A stretch of DNA of 49,588 bases from Hydnum rufescens UP504 (taxonomy: Eukaryota; Basidiomycota; Agaricomycetes; Cantharellales; Hydnaceae): positions 9,391-58,978 of the forward strand of contig MU129096.1 of NCBI GenBank assembly GCA_014904985.1, in the 5' to 3' direction. Positions within the stretch are counted from its first letter, which is position 1. Each line of letters begins with the position of its first letter. The notes under the pieces are model-generated. The model was not told the origin of the DNA. It made no database searches and saw only the letters and a program-made list of their open reading frames with translations. The translations under genes were made by a program, and so were the position numbers. Positions 22,094 through 32,600 of this stretch are shown here, in pieces.

Positions 22094-22335
22094 GTATTCT
22101 GAACCCATAGCCCACACCAACCCTCTCCCCCCCAACCCAAAACCCGCACCAACCGCCAACTGAAAACCCATGACCCCGCTGAGCGAAAACATGCGACCCC
22201 GGGTGAGGGGACATGTATAATATATGTATAATAATAATAAATAAATAAATAATTATAAACAAAACTCCCAGGGGGCTATGTATATAATAATGAATAAATA
22301 ATCATCATGATAAGTCCGTATAGCCCGGTGACCTG

Positions 22336-22544
22336 AGGGGTCATGCAAGTCTGAGTCTTGAACTTCTAAGTCCCAGTTTCGGTCAATTTTCGGCCTATTT
22401 TGGCCAATTCTGGGCTACCAGGTTGACCGAAGTGAAATCACAAAAGACCAATTTCGGCTGTAATAATGAAGGGACCTACTTAGGTCCATTATTTGCCTCA
22501 GAAATGGTACCTAATTGGGTAGGCTTATGTGACTGACCAAGGTG
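22336..22544. other. Spacer between hairpin array and foldback
   Basis: Noncoding. It contains repeated GGCCAATT/GGCCTATTTTGG-like words and the short inverted GGACCTACTTAGGTCC. No gene or element end was recognised. Confidence 0.3.
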
Positions 22545-25019
22545 CATTGAAAATTGATTTACTCCCCCCACAGACAAGGTATGGACTTGAAATTTGACAT
22601 GGAGTATGACCACATAATTAACTAAACATGTGCCAAGAATCAGCTTATTCTGTTTACTTCTAGGTATTCAAGTCCCTTTTCAGGTAAAAAGAGAACAAAA
22701 AGCTACCATGAATGTTAAACAGTTCAAAATAGACCTGAACTAGGTGGAATATGCTTATAATATTATAACCCTGACTACCTCTGAAAATGGAATGAATTGG
22801 ATGTGTGGAAGTGGCTGAAATTGAGGGGGAGGGGGAGGAAGATCAAAAGTGAATTACATAAAATGTAGAGCAGAGGTGGCTCTGATATTGCACCACTGAG
22901 TTAATACATATATGGGGGGTGCACATGCCAGATATCAGCCAAAATGGACTCCATTTAGGCAGTGCTCCACAGGCCTCCCCCCTAAATAACAATTTCCTCC
23001 CAGGAGCCTTCCATCCATGTAATTGCCCTGAAAATGCACACTTGGATCATCCAAACACATCTATAACATCCCTCAAAGTTTCAAATTTATGACTCCAGTG
23101 TCAGAGTCTCCATAATATTTTCAAGTTTCACTGAAATATACCCTCCAGTTGGGACACTTCCTGTCAGGCCACGCTGCGATGAGGGCACCAAACAAATGTA
23201 AACACAAATAATTCCAGCTAAGTCCGGTGTAAGTCCGGCTAAGTCTGCAAGAATCCGGGCAAGAATGAGATAAGGAGGTTAGGGATGTCGGAGGAGTGGT
23301 CCAGCAGCCTGGAAGGGACTAGGCGGAAATGAGCGCAGCGGTCCTTAAGCTCGTGGAGTCGACTGGATAATACTCGGAGCTGTAGTCTGGAGTAACAGCG
23401 GAAATCCTGAGATTATGTAATATGAATACGGAATACATGAAAGCTGACCTGTAGTCCAGAGTAACAGTGGAAATCCTGAGAGACCAAAGCTGGGGTCTCT
23501 GGACTTCGCTCTCGGACTACTTATACATGATGACTATACTACGGGGGAGTGATCGCTGAACTGTGGGTGGTTACAAGGGGGACGGGAACAGGAACAGGAA
23601 CAGGAACTCAGCCAGGGGGCAAACCAGAAGCAATGGGAAATGAAAGGGAAATGAAACCAAGATAGGGTTGGATCGGAGTCAAACCGGAATCAAGCTGGAA
23701 GCAAAGTGGACTTGGGCGAAGGAACTAAGCAGAGAACTGGACTGGAGGTGGGTGGACAAGGACCTGAGTGATCCGGAGTGGACTGGAGTGGACTGGAGTA
23801 AGGGACAAACCCTGACACTTCCAGATCTCCAATCACTCTGATTTTTTGTAGGACACACCCAGTCACCATTTGAGGCTCAGCCACCAATTTTCAGCCCATT
23901 CTAAACACTTTTGACACCAGTCACATGACTAGGTTCTTCCCCTCCCCCTGCTCCACTCAGTGATCCAATTTGTATGAACTTTGATGCCCCATGTAGTAGT
24001 AGTATATGAGAGTGCATGATTCAAATTTCAGGACACTCCATGCAACATTCATTGAGTTATTCAAGAAATATGCTAGATCAATTCAATTTGGGTCAGAACT
24101 ATGGTACATCCGAGTATTTACCATAGTTCTGACCCCAAAGTGAATTGATCTAGCATATTTCTTGAATAACTCAATGAATGTTGCATGGAGTGTCCTGAAA
24201 TTTGAATCATGCACTCTCATATACTACTACTACATGGGGCATCAAAGTTCATACAAATTGGATCACTGAGTGGAGCAGGGGGAGGGGAAGAACCTAGTCA
24301 TGTGACTGGTGTCAAAAGTGTTTAGAATGGGCTGAAAATTGGTGGCTGAGCCTCAAATGGTGACTGGGTGTGTCCTACAAAAAATCAGAGTGATTGGAGA
24401 TCTGGAAGTGTCCCAACTGGAGGGTGTATTTCAGTGAAACTTGAAAATATTATAGAGACTCTGACACTGGAGTCATGAGTTTGAAAATTTGAGGGATGGT
24501 ATAGATGCATTTGAATGATCTAAGTGTGCATTTTCAAGGGAATTGTGTGGATGGAAGGCTCTGGGGAGGAAATTGTTGTTTAGGGGGGAGGCCTGTGGAA
24601 AACTGCCTAAATGGAGTCCAGTTGGGCTTAAATCTGGCATGTGGACTCCCCATATATGTATTAACTCAGTGGTGTAATATCAAAGCCACCCCTGCTCTAC
24701 ATCTTATGTAATGCACTTTGATCTTCCTCCCTCTCCCCCTCAATTTCAGCTACTTCCACACATCCAAGTGATTCCATTGTTTGACACAGTCAGGGCTATA
24801 ATATTACCAGACCATTCCGCCTATTTTGGGTGTTATTGAAAATGTTTAACATTCATGGTAGCTTGTTGTTCTCTTTTTTCCTGAAAAGGGAGTTGAATAT
24901 CTAGAAGTACACAGAATAAGCTGATTTTTGGCACATAGTTAGTTAATTATATGATCATTCCCCATGTTAAATTTCAAGTCCATAGCTTGTCTGTGGGGGG
25001 AGTAAATTGATATTCAATG
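22545..25019. repeat. Foldback of repeat family R
   Basis: The left arm (22,545-24,106) and right arm (24,119-25,019) are diverged inverted copies with a 12-nt loop (CATCCGAGTATT). Outer ends are CATTGAAAATTGATTTACTC and its complement-like ...AATTGATATTCAATG. The arms are about 900 bp each once the 656-bp solo LTR inside the left arm is removed. Arm sequence equals family R at 8,390-9,300. The C-rich tract CCCCTCCCCCTGCTCC and its G-rich mirror lie in both arms. No coding frame is evident. Confidence 0.78.
23162..23817 (+). mobile_element. Solo LTR with 5-bp target duplication
   Basis: A 656-bp insert begins TGTCAGGCCACGCTGCG and ends AACCCTGACA, flanked on both sides by CTTCC (23,157-23,161 and 23,818-23,822). 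TG...CA ends with TGTCAGG/CCTGACA inverted termini and a 5-bp duplication are the marks of an LTR left after recombination. The opposite arm lacks the insert, giving an empty-site comparison. CpG is retained, so it is younger than its host repeat. Internal GGAATC/GGAACAGG tandem words are present. Strand is assigned arbitrarily. Confidence 0.85.
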
Positions 25020-25450
25020 TTTAAACTTGTTTTCCCCATATCTCTGTACTTAATGCATGGATCTGGCTGAAATTTTGATATGTTCTTTGTCCAAACAGTG
25101 TCTAATCACGTGCCAAAATTCAGAACGATCCTTGCACTCCTTGCATTTCAGCAATTTCCAGTGCTTCTGGTACCTATTGTGCAGTTCATTCCCTTAAAGT
25201 GCATGTATTAGGCTGATTCTTGGCACATGATTAGTACATTATATTTTCTGGATTCCTGCCAATTTTTGAGTCTCTAGCTGGTCTGGAAGGGGAGGAAATG
25301 AATTGTCAATATCCAGACTTGTTTGCCTTATATCTCCATAACCCTTGGACCAAGGTGGCTGAAATTTTGATGTAATCTGCATAGAAGTAGTCTCTAATCA
25401 TGTACCAAATTTCAGAGTGATCTGCTCAGCACTTATTTGGATGTACTTCA
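25020..25450 (+). repeat. Distal part of repeat family R, copy 3
   Basis: Beyond the end of the foldback pairing, the sequence still matches family R copy 1 (about 9,300-9,720), with the same succession of GGCTGAAATTTTGATAT-like and CATATCTCCATA-like words and the same roughly 250-290 bp internal repetition. Confidence 0.5.
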
Positions 25451-25599
25451 TTCAATTTCCGCATTTAGGCTTTTTTTAATAGTAATCACTGTATTATGTA
25501 ATGAGATTTGATCCAAAGTTGTTATTGTGTATTATCTAATCTACCCTATTATATTGGTCTATCTAGTTACCGCATTTAGGTTTTTTCATAGCAGCAGGT

Positions 25600-25866
25600 G
25601 GCTTGCCTTTGAAACTGGGCAATTGCCGGCATTGAGTCCTGGGTTCAATTTACTGGCAACTGCTGGCAATTTTTCTGTTGCGCAACACCACCACCTCCAT
25701 CTACCAAGAGCCCAGGACAAGCCACCACACCCCAGTATAGACTGGGGTGTGGTGTTAAGGTATGTTATTGCATTTTAGCTACTCTAGTGCAAAAAGGGCT
25801 GCCTCTGGCTGCCCTTTTTGCACTACTATTGATTTTTTCAACTAACCTGTCATTCCCCCATTATAG
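25600..25866 (+). repeat. Module 9: stand-alone hairpin/intron unit
   Basis: A single diverged copy of the array module. GGGCAATTGCCGGCATTGAG resembles the outer ends of the central palindrome. The exon-end hairpin CACCACACCCCAGT / ACTGGGGTGTGGTG (25,723-25,754) has 14 perfect pairs. Five bases later TTAAG|GTATGT opens a 107-nt intron-like segment with stem AGTGCAAAAAGGGC / GCCCTTTTTGCACT (25,786-25,824), AACTAAC and ATTATAG (ends 25,866). Both stems differ in sequence from the array yet pair fully. A C-rich exon-like tail follows. Confidence 0.62.
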
Positions 25867-26199
25867 GATCCCCCTAAGTGCACACCCTGGGGCCCCCTTC
25901 CCCTCTGGTGGCCCCTCTAGCCCCTCCCCCACCCCTCTAGTTGGTCTGGGGCAGGGGTGCCCCCTCTTGCTGGTGTGGTGGTCACACAACCTGGATTGTG
26001 TAATTAATTAGATAATACTTAATTAGGTAATTATGTATATTAAGTAACATGTATTATATAATATATTTGATTATATCATCAACTAATTATGTAATTTAAT
26101 ATTACATAATACTATTATTGTTATGTATGATTATGTCACTGCTTTTTTGGGTGGATTACATAATTACCTATTTAGGATATTAGGTAATTGACAGGTTGG
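25867..26199. other. C-rich tail then AT-rich noncoding stretch
   Basis: The first 120 bases are C/T-rich (CCCCTCTGGTGGCCCC). The rest is AT-rich with many ATTACATAAT/ATTATGTAAT words able to pair with each other. No gene was seen. Confidence 0.35.
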
Positions 26200-26560
26200 C
26201 CAGTGCAGAATTCTACAAGTTCCAAAATTGATCTCAAATTGATCTCAACTTGAGCTCAAAACCCAACTCTTTGCTATCAAATACTCTTTTGATCACTTTT
26301 TGATATCAAACATAATACAAGCCTATCAGGCACTATACAGATATCAAAATGACATACCTTTTAAGGCCCCCAAGAGTGTCTGACCAGCCTGAAGAGGAAG
26401 GCAAGAATTAAACTGGATCCACAAGAAATGAGGATTTTATATTACTCAAATTCTCTATGCATTCATAGACCTCAGAGACATTCAAACCTGCCTTCATATC
26501 CCCAGGGATAGTGGGTTCTGGGCAGGTCTTAGCCAAGGGTCCACATTGGTACTCCCCCCC
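26200..26560 (-). repeat. Right member of the outer inverted pair (gag-related)
   Basis: Its reverse complement carries TGAATGCATAGAG and then the block GTCAGACACTCTTGG to AGGTATGTCA, matching the order seen at 18,472-18,631. It is therefore a diverged copy of the Gypsy gag 3' region in opposite orientation. Confidence 0.45.
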
Positions 26561-26591
26561 CAGGGTCAAAATACATGGGTTTTGAAATCCT

Positions 26592-28600
26592 GTGCAACAC
26601 CCTAGAGGATGGGCACTGTTTGGAAAGACAAGGTTATTGAATGTGCAGGGAAAGGTGTCCTCAAGTCCAGTGCAACCACCAATAAATCAATTTTGGTATG
26701 TAATTGCCTGTATAGTTTCCATATCTAATTGCTCATCTGGTATGCCTCACATTCAGAGTGAATTCCCTCAGATTGAAGATGTCATTCTAGCTCAAGTACA
26801 AAATGTGTGAAAAGTTGGAGGCCCTATTGATATCATTACAGCTTGTGGATTTATGGTAGCTGCAGTGCAACACTTTGCACCACATCTATTTGAGCTGAAG
26901 ACCAAAAAGCAGGATAAAAATTAATTCCATTGCTCTGAAGCATTCATTCATTGATTTCTTTCCAAACAACTCAATTTATCATTTCATCATACTACATGTG
27001 CTGCTCAGAAAATGCCTGAAGATGCCCAAACTCATGGGTTTGACATGTTTCTTCATATCTGCAGCACAATTCTTGACCATGATACTCCCAAGGAGCTTAT
27101 TGTCAATTTCAATCAAACCCAAGTTGTCTACTCCCCTGGCATGCAGTCCACATGGGGTAATCATGGTGCCAAGCAAGTCAGCATTGTCAGCCAAGGCAAT
27201 AAGCACACATTCAGTGTCACAATGGCTATTGCTATGTCTGGTCATGTACTCCCCCTACAGGCAATATAGTGTGGAAAAAGCAATTGATCCCTCCCCAAAC
27301 ATGTTCCCAACATAAATGCTGAGGCATTTTATTATGTGCATGACAAGGGGATCAAGTTTCTCTTCTCCAATACTGATACATACTGGGTGAATATTGATAC
27401 ACTCAAGCAATTTTTTTCTGGAACAATTGTTGTGTATCTATATAATCAAATGGACCATCCCAGGCTTCCATGCAACACACTGTCAATTGTAATTCTTGAT
27501 GCATGGTCAGCCTACCACAGTGCTGAATTGCACACCTGGGTCCAGGAGGAATATCCATGGATCCTCCTCATTTATGTCCCAGCAAGTTGTACCTCTATTT
27601 TTCAATCCTGTGATAACAGATCTTCAAAATTGTGATCAAGTGAGCTGTGCATGCTGATATTGTGGATGAACTTCTCTCCCTTATCCACATGGGATCAAGT
27701 CCAGAAAGCATTCTGCTTGATAAATTCCTTTTTGTGTAATGAAGAACCTCGGTGCAGGGTGCAGTTGCAGAGGTACAAACCAGTGGGGTATGTACATCAA
27801 GTACCTACGTTATATATAGTAAAAAAAGGGGGGCAGCCATAGGATAGGCCAGACAAGTGGAGAGGGGTAGAGGCCATGGTTGAGCAGCACATGACATATG
27901 CCATAGCTGATAACTGCCCATTTCAACATTCCTACCAACAATGAGGGATCATTCCCTCCATTGGATTGTAGAGGGTTTCAAGAGGCTGCTTGATAAAAAG
28001 CTTGTGCCAAATGTGTGCTCCTATCTACTCAAGTTCAAGTACAAGTCTCATGCAATATAGGCCTTTGAATTATGCAGGTTCAGCTATGATGCACTCAAGT
28101 TCAACCTCTCATATGCCTTGCTTACATCTTCAGCTGCATGTAAAGCACTAGCTGACCTGTGCAGGAATAATCTGCAACAATATCTCAAAATTCTCAGTGT
28201 GTCAAAAGAGGCCAAGGTTGATTCTGCTGCAGACAACAAGACCCAAGAGGAGTTGGCATACAACCCTGACCAGGACCCTGGAGGACCAGATGGATGTGAC
28301 ACATTAGTCAATGTGGTTGTGGCAGAGGTAATGGCTGGTAACATACTTTTAGATGAGCCAACTGGGGATCTTGAGGCCAATGGCCAAAATGATGGAGATG
28401 ACCCAGCAATCAAGGGGAACATCATTCCAACACCACAAGCTCAGAGCATTCAAAGTGGTTGGATTTGCATTCCCAACCAGTGCTATGTAGGCTGGTGGAA
28501 TCATGAACAAGATCAGGGGGAAGATGAACATAATTTAAATGTGGATGATGGAGAGTCTGAGTATGATGAGAGTGATGCCAATGCCAATGCCAACATTTAG
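26592..28600 (+). pseudogene. pogo/CENP-B-type (DDE_1) transposase gene, decayed
   Basis: Plus-strand pieces match the agaricomycete DDE_1 order: a weak N-terminal region (26,592-26,930), then ELIVNFNQTQVVYSPGMQST and WGNHGAKQV (27,090-27,175) with SGHVLPLQAI. After these come LDAWSAYHSAELHTW (about 27,495) with the second catalytic Asp, YVPASCTSIFQSCD (27,575), HADIVDELLSLIHMG in a shifted frame (27,645-27,690), and FNLSYALLTSSAACKAL (28,100). The first catalytic Asp, normally NxDQT, is Asn here. Stops and frame changes occur at 26,810, 27,270 and 27,635. The last frame (28,118-28,600) ends in an acidic Asn/Asp-rich tail with a natural stop. Inactive. Confidence 0.65.
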
Positions 28601-28732
28601 TTTATTTTATAGCAGTTTTGCAAAAGGATGCACACCTGGGCCACACAGCATAGAATATAGAGCACTCCTGCCCCCCCTCCCCAATGTGTGACCTCCCAAT
28701 CCCTACAGGCCCCTGTGACATGTGACCTCCAC

Positions 28733-29443
28733 TATGGTTGCTGAAGTCAGGTTACAAACCCTGGAAACCTGAGTTTGAACCTGAACCTGACCTCATGGGT
28801 GATTTCAGGTTTTGGTCAAGTTCAGGTTTTAGGTCCCCATGTTTTCAGGTTCAGGTCAGGTTCAGGTTTAACCCAGGTTCAAACCTGAAATCATGAGCCC
28901 CTTCAGACATGAGAAATATCTGAGCTGAACACTGATTTTAACCATAATCCAGAATGAGTCATCAATTCTGGCAAGTTCCAGAGTGATGTAAGCAGGTTCC
29001 TTGGTGGAGAAATAGGTTACTTTGAACTGAAGTTAAACATAAAACCTCATGCAAAGTTTATATTGACTATACATAGTCTATGTATAGACTGTATAGTCAA
29101 TATAAACTTTGCATGAGGTTTTATGTTTAACTTCAGTTCAAAGTAACCCATTTCTCCACCAAGGAGCCTGCGTACATAACTCTGGAACTTGCCAGAATTG
29201 ATGACTCATTCTGGATTATGGTTAAAATCAGTGTTCAGCTCAGATATTTCTCATGTCTGAAGGGGCTCATGATTTCAGGTTTGAACCTGGGTTAAACCTG
29301 AACCTGACCTGAACCTAACCTAAGATAGGTTTTCTTCAGGTTAGGTTCAGGTTTTGCCAATTGAGGAGATTCAGGTTTTGGTTAAGTTCAGGTTTTGCCC
29401 AAATGGGGCAAAACCTGACCTGAACCTGACTTTGGCAACCATA
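28733..29443. mobile_element. hAT-type foldback MITE with 8-bp target duplication
   Basis: The 711-bp element is palindromic over its whole length, with ends TATGGTTGCTGAAGTCAGG and ...GACTTTGGCAACCATA, flanked by ACCTCCAC on both sides (28,725-28,732; 29,444-29,451). An 8-bp duplication indicates mobilisation by a hAT transposase. Both arms carry runs of AGGTTCAGGT decamers near the ends, typical of subterminal transposase-binding repeats. The centre (about 29,062-29,095) is itself nested: AGTCTAT-GT-ATAGACT inside TATATTGACTATA/TATAGTCAATATA. It sits just after the pogo-type pseudogene. Confidence 0.85.
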
Positions 29444-29451
29444 ACCTCCAC

Positions 29452-29699
29452 CCTATAAGCCTTGCTCCAGAGGGCCTGTGAGCTGTGACTGGGGCTTATG
29501 GTTGTAACACTACAGTAGTACCCAATTATATAGATGATTGCTGTCCAAATATATGGTGGTTAAGGTCCCAAATAAGTCACCTGATTCTCATAGGCAACCC
29601 AATCAACCCATGGAGACAGGAAAATGGCTGTAAAGAACCTACTCTGGGTAGTACTTTGAGATTCTGTTTAGTGTAGGCTGTAGGCTGATATTTGAGAAC
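29452..29699. other. Noncoding gap between two DNA transposons
   Basis: No gene or repeat was recognised. Confidence 0.3.
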
Positions 29700-32600
29700 A
29701 GGGGGCTTCTTTCACACACTTCAAATTCTTCCCAAACCACTCCCAAATAGTGCAGCCAAATGAGATTTGAGAGTTTCCCAAAAACTGATTTGCAAGTGAT
29801 TTGAAAATGGATTTGGAGCTACTTGAGCTCCAAATCACCTTCAAATCATTCTCAAATCTATTTTTGAATTGTAAAGCTAAGATGTGGGCACTTTTGAAAA
29901 GAGATTTGGAGCTCAGGTAAGACACCCATCACCCATAAGTAATCACTATGCTGGGTGGCTCCAGATGATTACATAAGCTTACATAATGTGCCAAAATTCT
30001 GAGGTGGGGCAGTGACAATGCTCAGGGGCTAAGGCAGAGGGCAGGGATGAGTTCTATTGTTATTCTACTACAATTTCATGCCTTCTTGAAGCTCATGAGC
30101 TCTTGAATTGCTTCATGAGTTGCATCAGTCAGAATTTGACAGTGGCCACAATATTTTTTTGCTGCCCATGCAGCCTCTTTCCCATTGAGACCATGGTGGT
30201 ATGCATCCATATAGCAAAGCACCCAATTTGAAAATCTAATCATAGAGCCTCAGTAGGCTTTGTGAGAAAGAAGATAAAATGTCCAAATACCTCCTCATTG
30301 AGAGTATTGGAACAGATTCCAGTGCTTTAACTGCATTGCATTCAACATCATCAATAGAGGATGATGGCAGGAATTCCTGATAGAGTCACTTTGCAAATCC
30401 CCAACACATCTCAATAAAATTGAGCTCACAATGAAATTTGGGAAGAAAAATGACAGTGAATCCATGTTCTTGGCAGTGGGCTTCAAGAATTGAGTTGATG
30501 TTGATGAAATCAGGCTCATTGAATAGCAGCTGGCAGCAGCAGCAGTTGGTGGCACCCTTTTCACACTTGAAGTCAGGGCATTGTGCTCAAAGTGCCCATG
30601 CATTTTGATAACCATGCTCTTCCAGAATGACCACCATGCCTTTGAAAAGGCCAGGGTGTGTAGGGTGATTACTTGGGAAATAAAGAGACTGGGGCTCACC
30701 ATTGAACATAGTGTCCCCCATACACTTGAAGACTTTGCTGACTTTCCCATCACTTTTATAGACAAGATTACCATCAACATCATGCTCATTGACCTTGAGA
30801 CCCCAGTTACATTCTAGCCTGGATGTTCCCTTTGGCATACAGCAAGCAGAGAGGGAATCTTCAGGGCACTTCAAGTGGGTCTTTTCATTGTCAAAAATGA
30901 GGACATGCTTTTCATTTGGATAGTATCTTGTGAGGATATCCATTGCAGTGGTGACTTGGTCTAGGACCTCATCATTCGTGAAGTAGCCATCATGATTCTT
31001 TCTGGGCTTGAGCAGAACCCAGGCATTGGATTTACCATCAGGTGAACAAAGCCACCCATAGTCTGCAGAGACAAAGTCTGCAGCCATTAGTGAGACACAC
31101 TCCCCTTTCACATATGGTTTGGGTGTTTCACTGCCATGTACCCATCAAAGCTTTTGGTGATCATGTGCATAGAAAATTGATTCATCGTGACACCAGATCA
31201 CAGTGCATTGTGGTGAATCACCATTGGAACCAGAACTTGGTTCTTCTCCACCATCATTATTCCACTTCCTGGTCCTCTCACCATGCATTTTCATGGCAGG
31301 TAAAAATACCTTCTGGTGATAATCCACAACATCCTCCCACTCATGGCCATCGGAATACTGGCCTTTTTTTTTTCCTTTTGCCAGTGACAATCCATCATCT
31401 TCAACCACCATTGTGCTGTTCATTCCAATATTGTCTTGTGCAGCTTTAGTCAGGCTAGCATCTCTGGGGAATTGATGAACTGAGCAATGTCTGCAGCTGA
31501 CACAAAGGGTCCCAGGCCTTGCAGATGGGTTTGAATGTCTTGCCAAAGATCTTCATTGGACACAAGAACTGATGAGTTCCATGTCCCATAGTTGTTCCTT
31601 GGCAGATCTTGGAGGTTTTCCAGATAGGCTCTACACCAGTGGCAGAGCCTGTAAGCATATCCACCTCACTTGCCGCATGCTCTTGCAACTGTATTTGACA
31701 ATGATATCCACCCATGCCCACTCTCATCTTTGTCACCACAGTGGAGACACAGCACCTGGAGCATTTGCTCCAGTCTCATTTGTGTGAGTAAGTCAAGGTC
31801 TGGATCCTTATGACCAGGACCCTTGGGGCACAATGGTCTAATAATTGCTGCAAGCAGATTTATAGCCTCCAAGGCCTGGGCAACTGATGGTGGTGTGACA
31901 AATGGATGATTATGGAATTTGGGATGAGAGGGTGCTGGTCCAGGGGACTGGTCTGATGCAATAGAGGATGCAGACATGTTACAGGATACCATTGACATTG
32001 GTAAGTCACTGCCATATCAATTATTCACACACTTGGGGGTCTGATTTGAGTCTTCATCCACCCCCATCTCCTCATCTGGTGCACCCACACTCCCCCTGCC
32101 TACATTGGGGCTAGGGAGGGAATCTGGTCCTTTAGACAAGTTCAGATTATCTTCACTGACAATTTCAAACAGCCTGCATGTGGTGGCCCCATCATCTGAT
32201 GCCTGCAAGCCCAGTTTGCCACCCCCAACCTCATCATCATGATCATCCTCAGTATTGCTGAGATCAATCATGACTTGTTCCAGTGATGCAAACCCTGGCA
32301 CCTCTTGTGGAGTGGGGCTTAAGTGACACAAGAAATAGTTGCTCACCATCTGTTTTTTCTGGTCCCAGGCTGTCTTCTTCTCATTCTCCTTGATGGATGC
32401 CATGGCAGCATTGTTTGTGTGACAGTCCCATTGGATGGAACACTTTGAACATTTGCCATTGATCTTGGCACCAGAATACACACCCTTGACACCTTTTACA
32501 CCTTGGATACTGGCCTTTATTTTTGGCTCTAGCCTTGCCTGAGCTTCACATAAGAATTTTGAAAATATTTTGGTGTTCTTGGTGCATATTTCATGTGCTT

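Larger units (their letters stand above)
18810..22335. repeat. Large inverted repeat of hairpin/intron modules
   Basis: The two arms mirror each other around 20,749/20,750. The outermost recognisable match is CAGGCCATACAGGCTTATC at about 18,810 against the complement of the sequence ending near 22,335. Next inward come AT-rich runs (ATATGTATATAATA against ATATGTATAATAATA), and then four modules per arm. Each module has an exon-end hairpin of the ACCACACACCC type, a donor, an intronic hairpin of the GCAAAAAGAGCAGC type, a branch site and a TAG acceptor. Modules read outward from the centre: minus strand in the left arm, plus strand in the right arm. The exon-like parts are rich in A and C on the reading strand and contain stops in all frames I checked, so a coding role is not evident. 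Divergence between arms grows away from the centre. Confidence 0.75.
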
